Part shown: positions 38,076-47,761 of the stretch, one piece after another
Position numbering within the stretch: position 1 is the first letter of the stretch
How the letters are laid out: each line of letters begins with the position of its first letter
From: Accumulibacter sp.
GTDB lineage: Bacteria > Pseudomonadota > Gammaproteobacteria > Burkholderiales > Rhodocyclaceae
Direction: 5' to 3'
NCBI GenBank assembly: GCA_017302455.1
Contig: JAFLDO010000023.1
Coordinates: 1-64,000, forward strand
DNA: 64,000 bases
Notes under the pieces: model-generated
The model's input: the letters and a program-made list of their open reading frames with translations, nothing else
The model's database searches: none
Told to the model about the DNA's origin: nothing
Made by a program: the position numbers and the translations under genes

Positions 38076-39569
38076 TCAGGAAAATACTCCATGCAGGAAC
38101 CATCCGGCCCGGCTACGGAAGACCCATAACCACTCCGCTCGCAAGGAAATGGCAACGAAGTAGTCGCGCCGCACATCGCCCACCGTCGCGGGCTCGGCGT
38201 CATCCCACCAACCGCTTTCAATGCGCTCGGGACCCGCGAGCAATCGCAGGGGACCGCCACACTGTGGCCGGCCGGCCACTTCACGCAGAATCTGCGGTCT
38301 GGCAAGTAACCATAAGGGACGCGGAGCGCAAGACGTATCCCGCAAGGCTGCCGCAGCAAGCAGACCGGCCGGAGACCTTTCTCTCGCCGGCACTCTGGGG
38401 GGGACTGGCCGCGAAGCATTCTCCGGGCGATGCTCGGCGACCGCGGACAGCGCATGCACACTGCCGCTGCCGAGTCGTGCCTGCAGACGTTCCACCAGTG
38501 CCGCCAGCGATTCGCCGCCAGCGCCCCCAGCGCCTCCGCCGTACTCGCCAAGGAGGTTCACGGTATGCCCGGGAAGCGCTTCCGGCGCCTCGGCTCGCAG
38601 ACTGATCAACTCGGCAGCCGCCGGCAGTTCGAGCCGTTGCAGGTGCTCTCCGAGTACGCGAGCGATCCGCTCCGCGTCGCGCGTCGCGCCGGCAAAACGA
38701 AGCACAAGAACGGTAGCCGATCGCTGCCGCGCACCACGCTCGTGGGCAAACTCGAAAAGGCATTCGCTGATGCCCCCCCTCCGGGCAGCAAGCCAGCCGC
38801 ACAGTGAGGTGATCAGACGACGCCCGGCAAAGCCGAGGGCCGTCGCATTCTCCACGCGCATCGGCAGTTCCAGTTGCTCGGAAAAACGTTCCGGAAAAAC
38901 AAAACGCGCCCTCGGATCCGGCAACTCTCCGAGCGCACGTGCCAGATCAGCAGCGAAGTCGGCACCGAGTCGACGCGCCAGGCCGGCGCGCGGCAGCCGC
39001 AGCAAGTCGGCGACCGAACGCACACCAAAGCTGGCAAGACGAGCCCGGCTCTGCGCCGACAGATCAAGAACTGCCAACGGCAGCCTACCGAGACGCTGCG
39101 GCAGTTGATCGGCGTCGAGACAAGGCTCCCGATCGCCGGCAAATGCCAGCCACTGTGCTGCAAGCGGTGTCGGTGCCAAGGCTGCCCACGACGTGAAGCC
39201 CTGTTCGCGGCAGCCGGTAACGATGCGCTCGAACAAGGGCGCGACGCCGCCGAAGAGGCGCAGAGAGCCAGCCACCTCGAGCAGCAACGTCTGCGGTGGC
39301 AGAACGCAGATTTCCGAAGTGAATCCGCCGGCCCAGCACGCGAGCCGGGTCAGGGCCGCGCGCTCACGTCCGGCGTCCCGCTCCTGAATGGCCAGGGCGG
39401 GTAGAAATGCCCATGCCTCGGCCACTCGCAGCCCCGGTAGCACGCCAGCCGAAACTGCGGCGGCGTCGGCGACGACGACACGCTCACGGCTGACGATGGC
39501 ACTAGGCGACGGCAGGCTGGGAAAGACTTCGAGCGGCAGCCGTGGCAGGTGCAGGGCAAGCCAGAGCAT
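38076..39569 (-). CDS. imuB: ImuB, Y-family polymerase-like subunit of the SOS mutasome
   Basis: 497-aa Y-family polymerase-like protein, expected to be catalytically inactive and to link the error-prone polymerase DnaE2 to the beta clamp. It begins MLWLALHLPRLPLEVFPSLP, the ImuB form in which the catalytic aspartates of true Y-polymerases are replaced, and has the little-finger region through about residue 350. It overlaps imuA by 68 nt on the same strand. No dnaE2 follows; the next gene is a hemerythrin, so the third partner must be elsewhere or missing. Confidence 0.88.
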   Translation of the reverse strand: MLWLALHLPRLPLEVFPSLPSPSAIVSRERVVVADAAAVSAGVLPGLRVAEAWAFLPALAIQERDAGRERAALTRLACWAGGFTSEICVLPPQTLLLEVAGSLRLFGGVAPLFERIVTGCREQGFTSWAALAPTPLAAQWLAFAGDREPCLDADQLPQRLGRLPLAVLDLSAQSRARLASFGVRSVADLLRLPRAGLARRLGADFAADLARALGELPDPRARFVFPERFSEQLELPMRVENATALGFAGRRLITSLCGWLAARRGGISECLFEFAHERGARQRSATVLVLRFAGATRDAERIARVLGEHLQRLELPAAAELISLRAEAPEALPGHTVNLLGEYGGGAGGAGGESLAALVERLQARLGSGSVHALSAVAEHRPENASRPVPPRVPARERSPAGLLAAAALRDTSCAPRPLWLLARPQILREVAGRPQCGGPLRLLAGPERIESGWWDDAEPATVGDVRRDYFVAISLRAEWLWVFRSRAGWFLHGVFS

Positions 39570-40209
39570 GACTCACACGCAGCGGACGGTGAATGGCGAT
39601 TGGCAGGGGCACGGGCTGGGCGCCGCCACGGCGTTTGAGCAGACGAACGACAAGTTGCTCCCCCTCTCCTTCGAGCAGCAGGCGCAGCGGCGCCGGCGAG
39701 GACTGTTCGGCACAGCCTGCCGGACGAAAAACGAACAGCAGCGTACGACTGGCCTCGGCAGCAAGCTGCAGGCGGCGAAGCGCCGTTGCCTGGGCGTCGG
39801 GCAGCCAGACAACGACGGCGCCGACGCCATCGGCGGCGAGTGAGCGTACGCAGGCCCAGACGGCATCTCGGCCGGGAGCACTGGCTACCAGCACACGCGA
39901 CAAGTCGACGCCGGCCGCGTGCAATGCCGGCGCATAGAGGGAATGCGGTGGGGCGACGCAAACCAGCCAGGCAAGTTCAGCACTCGACAGCCGCGCCAGT
40001 GCCGGCAGCAGCAGGCTCAGTTCGCCGACGCCGCGACGCACCGGCAGGAGCTCGATCAGGCCGCCACGCGGCCAGCCACCACCGGGCAACTCACGGTCAA
40101 GCTCGGCAAAACCCGTCGGTACGCCGGGCAGCGGCGCGCTGGCAAGATCATCAGCGCGCCAGACATCGGGGCGCTCGAGGATTTGCGAAAGAATTGGCGA
40201 CGCGCGCAT
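39502..40209 (-). CDS. imuA: ImuA, RecA-like subunit of the SOS mutasome
   Basis: 235-aa RecA/SulA-like protein of the ImuA-ImuB-DnaE2 damage-tolerance complex. The pattern VPTGFAELDRELPGGGWPRGGLIELL is the family N-terminus, with a RecA-like core but a degenerate Walker A. The C-terminus after about residue 200 is alanine- and proline-rich. It begins 19 nt after lexA ends and overlaps imuB, so the three form one transcript under a LexA box. Confidence 0.88.
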   Translation of the reverse strand: MRASPILSQILERPDVWRADDLASAPLPGVPTGFAELDRELPGGGWPRGGLIELLPVRRGVGELSLLLPALARLSSAELAWLVCVAPPHSLYAPALHAAGVDLSRVLVASAPGRDAVWACVRSLAADGVGAVVVWLPDAQATALRRLQLAAEASRTLLFVFRPAGCAEQSSPAPLRLLLEGEGEQLVVRLLKRRGGAQPVPLPIAIHRPLRVSHALACPAPATAAARSLSQPAVA

Positions 40210-40228
40210 GCTCGAAAACCGTTCACAC

Positions 40229-40831
40229 TCACATCGCCTCGCTGTCGCGGATCAATCCGACAGCGATGCCTTCGATGGCCAATATACGCGCACTCGTATC
40301 GACGACGATCGGCTCGAAATCGGGGTTCTCGGCGATCAGCTCGACAATGCCATTATGCTGACGGAAACGCTTGACCGTCACCTCGTCATCGAGCCTGGCA
40401 ACGACAATCTGGCCGTTACGCGCTTCGCTGCTGTGGTGCACGGCAAGCAGGTCACCGTCCAGAATGCCGGCGTTGATCATCGACAGACCGCGCACACGCA
40501 ACAGAAAATCGGCACGCGGCCTGAACAGGCTGCTATCGAGCGCATAACGGCGCTGGACGTTTTCCACCGCCAGGATCGGGCTCCCGGCAGCGACACTGCC
40601 GATCAGCGGCAGACCGAGTTGCTCGACCAGACGGATGCCGCGCGCCGATCCCGGTTCGAGCAGAATGATTCCTTTCCTGGCGAGCGCCTTGAGGTGCTCC
40701 TCAGCGGCGTTGTGCGAGGCAAAACCGAAGGCACTGGCAATTTCCGCCCGCGTTGGCGGCGCGCCGCGGAATTCCAGCGTGTTGCGGATGAAATCGAGTA
40801 TTTCCTGTTGTCGCGGCGTAAGTTTCAGCAT
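40229..40831 (-). CDS. lexA: LexA SOS repressor
   Basis: 200-aa self-cleaving repressor. The winged helix occupies about 1-65 ([40 protein letters not shown]). The scissile bond is A82-G83 in SVAAGSPIL, and the protease dyad is S117 (RVRGLSM) and K154 (VTVKRF). The ATG at 40831 has GGGAG upstream; a longer frame reading through the promoter is not coding. It heads the imuAB operon and its own promoter holds a perfect LexA box, so the whole unit is autoregulated and DNA-damage inducible. Confidence 0.95.
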   Translation of the reverse strand: MLKLTPRQQEILDFIRNTLEFRGAPPTRAEIASAFGFASHNAAEEHLKALARKGIILLEPGSARGIRLVEQLGLPLIGSVAAGSPILAVENVQRRYALDSSLFRPRADFLLRVRGLSMINAGILDGDLLAVHHSSEARNGQIVVARLDDEVTVKRFRQHNGIVELIAENPDFEPIVVDTSARILAIEGIAVGLIRDSEAM

Positions 40832-40854
40832 GATGGCGGCTCCCTGTCTCAGAT

Positions 40855-40870
40855 CTGTATTTTCGTACAG
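40855..40870 (-). promoter_or_regulatory. LexA (SOS) box
   Basis: CTGT-N8-ACAG (CTGTATTTTCGTACAG) is a perfect SOS box, 23 nt upstream of the lexA ATG. It should silence lexA-imuA-imuB until LexA is cleaved after DNA damage. Confidence 0.9.
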
Positions 40871-41012
40871 TCTTCGGTAAAAAGGCAAGGGGTGTGAGGA
40901 GCGTGACCAATGCATCACCCCGAACGACCTGCTTCGGGGTATATTGGCGGCTGAACGACTCGACGCGATTCCCGGCAAATGCTCGCCGCCGGTCAATCGA
41001 TGATGAACAGCC

Positions 41013-41837
41013 ATGCCCCCTGACTTCACCCAGGAGAGAACCCAGATCCCGTCCACCGACCCCTTCCGGGTGCCGTGGACCAGCGCTTTCATCGAGGATG
41101 CGTTCGGTGTCTCGATCGTGCTCGGCGTAGACAACGCACGCCAGATCTTTCGCTGGGTGCCGCCCGGGCGGTTTCTCATGGGTTCGCCGCTCGCTGAACC
41201 CGAACGTGGCGGGGCCGAACTGCTGCATGAGGTGACGCTGAGCCGCGGTTTCTGGCTCGCCGACACGGCCTGTACGCAGGCGTTCTGGACGGGAGTCTGG
41301 CCGGTGAACCCGAGTCACTTTCAGGACAACGCGCAGAATCCGGTCGAGAATGTTGCCTGGCATGATGCACAACGCTTCATCGCCGAGTTGAACCGGCGAC
41401 TGCCCGGACTGGAAGCCCGCCTACCGAGTGAGGCCGAATGGGAATACGCCTGCCGGGCCGGCACGACGACACCTTTTTCCTTCGGCGACAAGGTCACCAC
41501 CGAGCAGGTCAACTACCACGGTGCCTACCCTTACGCCGGTGGACAAAAAGGCATCTATCGCGAGCGCACCGTACCCGCTGCCTCGCTGCCCGCCAACCCC
41601 TGGGGCCTGCGCGAAATGCATGGCAACGTCTGGGAATGGTGTGCCGATTGGTATGCCGATTACCGCGCTGAACCACAGCTTGATCCGCGCGGTCCGGGCT
41701 TCGGCAAAATGCGGGTATTGCGCGGCGGCACCTGGAGCGACCCCGCCCGCTACTCGCGCTCGGCGACCCGCAGCCGCATCGAACCCGCCTACCGACCGCG
41801 CAGCACGGGTTTCCGCCTGGCTCTGGGTTACCGCTGA
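41013..41837 (+). CDS. SUMF1/FGE-like domain protein without catalytic cysteines
   Basis: 274-aa protein of the formylglycine-generating-enzyme-like family. Typical motifs are [54 protein letters not shown] and [10 protein letters not shown], ending in GFRLAL. In true FGE the segment after RGGSW carries two copper-binding cysteines; here it reads DPARYSRS, so sulfatase activation is unlikely. Such non-catalytic members occur as ligand-binding or EgtB-like modules. It lies alone between the divergent lexA promoter and a large signalling gene. No signal peptide is evident. Confidence 0.85.
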   Translation: MPPDFTQERTQIPSTDPFRVPWTSAFIEDAFGVSIVLGVDNARQIFRWVPPGRFLMGSPLAEPERGGAELLHEVTLSRGFWLADTACTQAFWTGVWPVNPSHFQDNAQNPVENVAWHDAQRFIAELNRRLPGLEARLPSEAEWEYACRAGTTTPFSFGDKVTTEQVNYHGAYPYAGGQKGIYRERTVPAASLPANPWGLREMHGNVWEWCADWYADYRAEPQLDPRGPGFGKMRVLRGGTWSDPARYSRSATRSRIEPAYRPRSTGFRLALGYR

Positions 41838-41991
41838 CAGTGCTTGCCACCAGCCCCGCGCATCATTGCCGACGAGTTCACACGCGCTATCATCCCGGAC
41901 AGCAGGGAACCCGGCGCCGAGACCATGAGTCAACGTCTGGGCCTTTCATTGACCGCTGCCGGACGGCTACAGACAAATCGGAGACGCCGCG

Positions 41992-44900
41992 ATGAGCATC
42001 GCCAACGAAGAACAACCCAGGAAGAAGCGCACGAGCGCGAAGAAGGCGCCGGTTGCCGCCGAAGATGACGCGCACCTGGTGAGAGTCGATGAACGACCCT
42101 TCATCGTCGGCGTCGGCGCGTCGGCCGGTGGTCTCGAAGCGTTGAGCCTGCTGCTGCCGAGCCTGCCGAAGAACCTCGGGCTCACTTACGTCGTCGTCCA
42201 GCATTTGTCACCGACCTATCGCAGCATGATGTCGCAGTTGCTGGGGCGCGAGACGACGATGACCGTCCGGGACATCGAAGACGGGATGTTGCCCGAGCCG
42301 AACATGGTCTACATCACGCCGCCGAATCGCAACCTGACGCTCAAGGAAGGGCATTTCCGGCTGGTCGAACCAGCGCGCGAGTCGATGCCCAAGCCATCGG
42401 TCAATCGCTTCTTCGCCTCGCTCGCCGAAGAAGTCGGCGAATCGACGATCGGCATCATTCTCTCCGGCACCGGCTCCGACGGCGCCGCCGGGATCCACGC
42501 AATCAAGGCGGCGGGCGGTTTCACCTTCTCCCAGGATCCCGACACGGCCAAGTACAACGGCATGCCGCAGTCGGCAATCGACACCGGCAGCGTGGACTGG
42601 ATTCTACCGCCGGAGCAGATGGGTGCCGAAATCAGCCTGATCGTCCTCAACCGCGGGCTGATTCCGGTGGCGACCCAGGCGGCGAGCGCGCCGGCGACGC
42701 TCAAGACCCTGCTCGGCAAGGTGCGCAGCCGCACCAAGGTCGATTTCTCGCAGTACAAGGAACCGACCTTGTGGCGCCGCATCGAGCGGCGCATGGCCGC
42801 CAACCATGTCAGCACCCTGCATGACTACCTGCAGGTGGTCGACCAGACGCCAGTCGAACTCGACAAGCTGTGCAAGGACATCCTGATCTCGGTCACCGCC
42901 TTCTTCCGCGACACCGACGCGTTCTCGCGCCTCGACAAGGTGGTCGGCGAGATTCTCGCCGGCAAGCAGCCCGGTGACGACATCCGCGTCTGGGTCGCCG
43001 GCTGCGCGACCGGTGAGGAGGCGTATTCGCTGGCCATCCTGTTCGCCGAACGGCTGGGCGCCGCCTTCGACCAGTATCGCCTGCAAATCTTCGCCACCGA
43101 TATCGACCTCGACGCGATGGCTTTGGCGAGGCGCGGCGTGTTTGCCGCGTCCAACCTCGCGCACATGGAGCGCAACCGCATCCGCGCCCATTTCACGCCG
43201 CATGGCGACCGCTACGAGATCAACAAGAGCTTGCGCGATGCGGTGATCTTCGCGCGCCAGGATCTGGTGCAGGACCCGCCCTTCCTGCGCCTCGATCTGG
43301 TCAGTTGCCGCAACGTCCTGATCTACTTCCAGAGCGAGTTGCAGGCGCGCCTGCTGTCGGTGTTCCACTACGCGCTCAACCCGGGTGCCTTCCTGTTCCT
43401 CGGCAAATCGGAGGGTATCTTCCAGCAGGAAGCGCTGTTCGGGGTCGTCGACAAGGAGGCCCGACTCTATCGTCGGCACGGCACCAGCGCCCGACTGCCG
43501 CTGCTCCGTTCGGAAATGCAGCTCCCGGCCGCCGGCCTCAACCAGCATCAGCGACCGGGCAAGCCGATTACGCCGCAGGGCTTCGAAACGATCCTGCTCG
43601 AGGCGGCTGGCCGCCATTTCATCCCGACGACGATCCTGATCAACGGCAAGTTCGAGATCCGCCACATCCATGGTGACGCCAGCCGGCTGCTCAACGTGTC
43701 GCCAGGGCGACCGGCTTTCGACCTGATCTCTCTGATCCGTCGCGAGCTGCGTACCGAAGTCCAGGTGTTGATGCGCCAGGCGCAGGTCAAACAGACCGTC
43801 GTCAGCGGCCGTCCCCGGCACATCAAGGCACTCGACCCGACGCGCGGCGTTCGCCTCTCGGTTCACCCGGTCTCGGACACCGGCAACGAGGCCCTGTTCA
43901 TGCTCTGTATCGAGTGGCTTCTGCCACCGCCCGGCAAGACGACGGTCGAGGACAGCGGCGGCATCGACGAGAAGGAACTCGAGGACGAACTTGCCGCGAC
44001 GCGCGAGCATCTGCAGACGCTGGTCGAGGAACTGGAGACGTCGAACGAGGAAATGCAGGCACTGAATGAGGAGATTCAGGCCTCGAACGAGGAAATGCAG
44101 GCGTCGAATGAAGAACTCGAAGCGTCGAACGAGGAGCTTCAATCGACGAACGAGGAACTGGCAACGGTCAACGAAGAGCTGCAGATCAAGACCGCCGAGA
44201 CGCAGGAACTCAACACCGAACTGGAGAGCATCCAGAACAGTGTCGACTACCCGCTGCTGGTGCTCGACCGGAACGCTTCGCTGCAGCGTTTCAACAGCGC
44301 CGCCGCCCGCCTGTTCAAGCTCGGTGCGGCGCAGACGGGACGCCACCTGCGCGACCTGCCGCTACCACCCGACATGCCGGATCTCCTGGCCGACGTCCAG
44401 CACGTGATCGACACCCAGAACGCCCGCGATCGCCAGATTGTCAACGCCAACCGGCGCCATTACGCGCTGCACATCGCGCCGCTTTTGCGCGACACGCAGC
44501 GGATCGCCGGCGTCATTCTGCTGTTCGCCGACAACACCAGCCTCTACGAAGTCGAGCGCTCGGCGCGCGAAACGCAGGTCAGGTTGCAGGCCGTGATGAA
44601 CAACTCGGTGTCGCTGATGGCGGTGAAGGACGCTCCCGGGCGCTACCAGTTCGCCAACCCGAAGTTCGAACAGACTTTCGGTTTCGCTACTGGCGAGGTG
44701 ATCGGCAAAACGGATCTGCAACTTTTCCCGGAAGCCGTATCCGATCTCTTCCGCGAGAGTGAACTCGAGGCGATACGTCTGCGCAAGGGAATAGAGCGCG
44801 AAGAATCCCTGCCGCTGGCGGCTGGCGAACGCCACTTCCTGGTTGTCCGCTTTCCGCTTTTCGACGACGACGGAGCGATTACCGGCCTGTGCTTCCAGGC

Positions 44901-46620
44901 CACCGACATCACCGCCCGCAAGCGCGCCGAGGAGCAGTTGCGGCTGGCCGCACTGGTCTTCGACCGCGCTTCGGAAGGCGTCATGGTGACGGATACCGAG
45001 CAGCGTATCCTGACCATCAATGATTCGTTTTCGACCCTCACCGGCTACACGCGGCAGGAGGTGGTCGGCAAGACTCCCCGTCTGCTGCGCTCTGACAGGA
45101 TGCCGCGCGAGTTCTATGCCGAGATGTGGGACAAGGTCACTCGCCTCGGTGTCTGGCAGGGTGAGATCTGGAACCGCCGGAAAAACGGCGAGCCTTACCT
45201 CGAATGGCTGTCGATCAATACGGTCAAGGACAAGAACGGCAAGGTGGTCAACTATGTCGGCATGTTCAGCGACATCACCAAGGTGCGCGAGTCGCAGCAG
45301 CGCATCGAGTATCTCGCCACCCACGACGAATTGACCGGGCTACCCAACCGCGCGCTCTTCAATGATCGTCTGAACCTGGCGCTGGCCCATGCCGAGCGCT
45401 CGCGCGAGAGCGTCGGTGTGGTGTTCATCGACCTCGACAACTTCAAGGTGGTCAACGACACGCTTGGTCACGAGACCGGCGACAAGCTGCTCAAGCAGGC
45501 CGCCATGCGCCTGCTTGAATGCGTGCGTGCCGAAGACACCGTTGCCCGACTGGGCGGCGACGAATTCGTCGTCCTGCTGGTCAATGCCGACCGTCAGCAG
45601 GCAACGCTGACCGCCGAACGCCTGCTGACCGGGCTGAGCACCAGCTACCATTTCGGCGAGCACGAATGCTTCATCAGCGCCAGCATCGGCCTGAGCATGT
45701 TCCCCGAGGATGCCAGTGATGCCAATTCCCTGATGCGCAACGCCGACTCGGCAATGTATCGGGCGAAGGATCACGGCAAGAACGGTTTCCGCTTTTTCTC
45801 CGCCGATCTGGCCAGCCAGGCCAGCAAGCGCCTGGCCCTGGAGACTGGCCTGCGGCGGGCCATCGAGAACGGCGAGTTGTTTGTTCATTACCAGCCACAG
45901 GTCAGGCTCGAGTGCGATACGGTAGTCGGCGCCGAGGCGCTCGTGCGCTGGCGTTACAACGGTGAAGTGATCGACCCGGTAGTGTTCATTCCGATCGCGG
46001 AGCAAAGCCACCTGATCTTCGCCATCGACGACTGGGTACTTGGCGAGGCCTGTCGCCAGATCATCGAGTGGGACAGGGCCGGACTGCCGCCGCTGCGGAT
46101 CAGCGTCAACATCTCGGCGCGCCATTTCCGCAAGGACGGCATGGCGGCTGACCTGATGGACATTGTCAGCGCCCACGGAGTTTCGCCGCAGCGTCTGTGC
46201 ATCGAGATCACCGAGGGCGTGCTCATGGACGTCGATCGTGCGCAGCGCATGCTGGCCGAACTGGTCGAGTCCGGGTTGCGGATCAGCATCGATGACTTCG
46301 GCACCGGCTTCTCCTCGCTGTCCTACCTCAAGCGTTTTCCAATTCATGAACTAAAGATCGCCCGCAGCTTCGTCGACGGCATCTCGACGGATGCCGACGA
46401 CCGCGCGATCGCTTCGGTGATCATCTCGCTGGCGCGACAACTCGGGATGAGCGTGGTCGGCGAGGGAATCGAGAGGACTGGCCAGCACGCCGAGCTCGAA
46501 GCGTTTGGCTGCCATCGCGGCCAGGGCTTTCTCTATGCCCAGCCGCTGGCGCCAGACGCCTTCGCCGACTGGGTGCTCGCCCGCACTGCCAAGGCAGCCG
46601 ATGCCAAAAGCATCGGATGA
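41992..46620 (+). CDS. CheB-CheR-PAS-GGDEF-EAL hybrid signalling protein (1542 aa)
   Basis: Multidomain cytoplasmic regulator joining chemotaxis-type methylation to cyclic-di-GMP turnover. Order: CheB methylesterase (about 35-225, active S44 in GVGASAGGLEA), CheR methyltransferase (about 240-510, GCATGEEAYSLA and DLVSCRNVLIYF), a linker, a long coiled coil (about 658-745) of repeated ASNEELQ-like heptads, three PAS domains (about 745-1100), GGDEF (motif 1188-1192, intact GGDEF) and EAL (motif 1315-1317, with DDFGTGFSSLSYL and GEGIE). Both cyclase and phosphodiesterase signatures look intact, so the net activity cannot be predicted. Its stop lies inside the next gene, indicating coupling. Confidence 0.92.
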   Translation: MSIANEEQPRKKRTSAKKAPVAAEDDAHLVRVDERPFIVGVGASAGGLEALSLLLPSLPKNLGLTYVVVQHLSPTYRSMMSQLLGRETTMTVRDIEDGMLPEPNMVYITPPNRNLTLKEGHFRLVEPARESMPKPSVNRFFASLAEEVGESTIGIILSGTGSDGAAGIHAIKAAGGFTFSQDPDTAKYNGMPQSAIDTGSVDWILPPEQMGAEISLIVLNRGLIPVATQAASAPATLKTLLGKVRSRTKVDFSQYKEPTLWRRIERRMAANHVSTLHDYLQVVDQTPVELDKLCKDILISVTAFFRDTDAFSRLDKVVGEILAGKQPGDDIRVWVAGCATGEEAYSLAILFAERLGAAFDQYRLQIFATDIDLDAMALARRGVFAASNLAHMERNRIRAHFTPHGDRYEINKSLRDAVIFARQDLVQDPPFLRLDLVSCRNVLIYFQSELQARLLSVFHYALNPGAFLFLGKSEGIFQQEALFGVVDKEARLYRRHGTSARLPLLRSEMQLPAAGLNQHQRPGKPITPQGFETILLEAAGRHFIPTTILINGKFEIRHIHGDASRLLNVSPGRPAFDLISLIRRELRTEVQVLMRQAQVKQTVVSGRPRHIKALDPTRGVRLSVHPVSDTGNEALFMLCIEWLLPPPGKTTVEDSGGIDEKELEDELAATREHLQTLVEELETSNEEMQALNEEIQASNEEMQASNEELEASNEELQSTNEELATVNEELQIKTAETQELNTELESIQNSVDYPLLVLDRNASLQRFNSAAARLFKLGAAQTGRHLRDLPLPPDMPDLLADVQHVIDTQNARDRQIVNANRRHYALHIAPLLRDTQRIAGVILLFADNTSLYEVERSARETQVRLQAVMNNSVSLMAVKDAPGRYQFANPKFEQTFGFATGEVIGKTDLQLFPEAVSDLFRESELEAIRLRKGIEREESLPLAAGERHFLVVRFPLFDDDGAITGLCFQATDITARKRAEEQLRLAALVFDRASEGVMVTDTEQRILTINDSFSTLTGYTRQEVVGKTPRLLRSDRMPREFYAEMWDKVTRLGVWQGEIWNRRKNGEPYLEWLSINTVKDKNGKVVNYVGMFSDITKVRESQQRIEYLATHDELTGLPNRALFNDRLNLALAHAERSRESVGVVFIDLDNFKVVNDTLGHETGDKLLKQAAMRLLECVRAEDTVARLGGDEFVVLLVNADRQQATLTAERLLTGLSTSYHFGEHECFISASIGLSMFPEDASDANSLMRNADSAMYRAKDHGKNGFRFFSADLASQASKRLALETGLRRAIENGELFVHYQPQVRLECDTVVGAEALVRWRYNGEVIDPVVFIPIAEQSHLIFAIDDWVLGEACRQIIEWDRAGLPPLRISVNISARHFRKDGMAADLMDIVSAHGVSPQRLCIEITEGVLMDVDRAQRMLAELVESGLRISIDDFGTGFSSLSYLKRFPIHELKIARSFVDGISTDADDRAIASVIISLARQLGMSVVGEGIERTGQHAELEAFGCHRGQGFLYAQPLAPDAFADWVLARTAKAADAKSIG

Positions 46621-47221
46621 GACCAGCGGCAACGCCGACCCGACAGCGCTCGATCAGGCAAGCGAGAAGACGGCGACCACCACACTGAGCTACACACTGG
46701 ATTCCGACGACAGGATCGTTTCCGTCGGCGGCGACTGGGATGGCTTCGCCCGAGAAAACGACGGCAGCGAGATCCTGGCGAGAACGGTGATCGGCCGGCG
46801 GCTTGACGAATTCATTACCGGCGACGCCACGCGGATGTTCGTGCGCACGATGCTGATGTCGGCGCGAACGCTGAAACGCAGCATCAGGCGACCGTACCGA
46901 TGCGACTCACCGCAGTTCCGGCGCTTGATGGAAATGACCATCGTGCCGCTGGCTCAGGAGATGCTGGACGTCCGTCACCACCAGATTCGCGCCGAACCTC
47001 TACCCTACACGATCACGATTGCTGCCGTGACGTCAACGGCGGCGTCCGGCTTCGTCAAACGCTGCAGTATCTGCAACCGCATCCGGGCAGGAAAGGTGTG
47101 GAGCGAAGTGGATGCCGCGGTCATCGATGGCCGCCTGACGGTCGCGGCCACCGCAGCGCTCAAGGTGATCTATGGCGTCTGCCCCGACTGCCTGCTCTCC
47201 GCAGGACATCGGCACCCCTGA
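46601..47221 (+). CDS. PAS-like protein with two CxxC pairs, coupled to the c-di-GMP hybrid
   Basis: 206-aa protein of unknown function. The ATG at 46601 overlaps the upstream gene by 20 nt; a longer frame is only the shadow of the EAL end. The first half (about 30-130) resembles a small PAS-like sensor (YTLDSDDRIVSVGGDWDGFARENDG, then GRRLDEF). The second half has CSIC at about 150 and CPDC near the end, a likely four-cysteine zinc site. Coupling to the CheB-CheR-GGDEF-EAL gene suggests an accessory sensor. It meets the phosphatase gene tail to tail with no spacer. Confidence 0.7.
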   Translation: MPKASDETSGNADPTALDQASEKTATTTLSYTLDSDDRIVSVGGDWDGFARENDGSEILARTVIGRRLDEFITGDATRMFVRTMLMSARTLKRSIRRPYRCDSPQFRRLMEMTIVPLAQEMLDVRHHQIRAEPLPYTITIAAVTSTAASGFVKRCSICNRIRAGKVWSEVDAAVIDGRLTVAATAALKVIYGVCPDCLLSAGHRHP

Positions 47222-47761
47222 TCACTTCGCGCTGTTGCCGTACAGCGGCGACGCACTTTCCTCGACACCGACATCGGCTTCATCGCGGAGGCGCTGCTCC
47301 AGGCTCTCGAGCAGCCCGTTGGCCGCATCCTCGACCATGTCGAGCACCAGATCAAAGCCGTGGCCGAGACCATAGTAGGGGTCCGGAACCTCGTCGTCAT
47401 CGAAGTTCTTCGAGTAACTCATGAACAGCCCCAGACGATCGTGCTTGTCGGGCGGGCAGATGCGTCTGAGAACGTCCAGGTTGTTGTGGTCCATGGCCAG
47501 GACGAGATCAAAGTAGGCCAGATCCTGAGCCGCCACCTTGCGTGCCCGCATGCTCGAGAGATCGTAGTTGCGACTGGCTGCAGCACGCTGGGTGCGTTGA
47601 TCCGGTGCCTCACCAACGTGATAGCCATGGGTACCGGCCGAGTCGACCTCGATCTGACCATCGAGGTTCTTCTCGCGCAGGAAGTGGCGGAAGACACCCT
47701 CTGCCGTTGGCGAGCGGCATATGTTTCCCATGCAGACGAATAGAACCTTGATCACCTTCAA
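47222..47761 (-). CDS. Low-molecular-weight protein-tyrosine phosphatase
   Basis: 179-aa phosphatase. The P-loop C10-MGNIC-R16-S (CX5R) is near the N-terminus and the general-acid loop DPYYG is present, so all catalytic residues are intact. The C-terminal extension of about 20 residues after the usual end is acidic and probably disordered. Family members act on tyrosine kinases of capsule synthesis or on arsenate; no such partner is nearby. The stop abuts the stop of the PAS-like gene on the other strand. Confidence 0.9.
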   Translation of the reverse strand: MKVIKVLFVCMGNICRSPTAEGVFRHFLREKNLDGQIEVDSAGTHGYHVGEAPDQRTQRAAASRNYDLSSMRARKVAAQDLAYFDLVLAMDHNNLDVLRRICPPDKHDRLGLFMSYSKNFDDDEVPDPYYGLGHGFDLVLDMVEDAANGLLESLEQRLRDEADVGVEESASPLYGNSAK

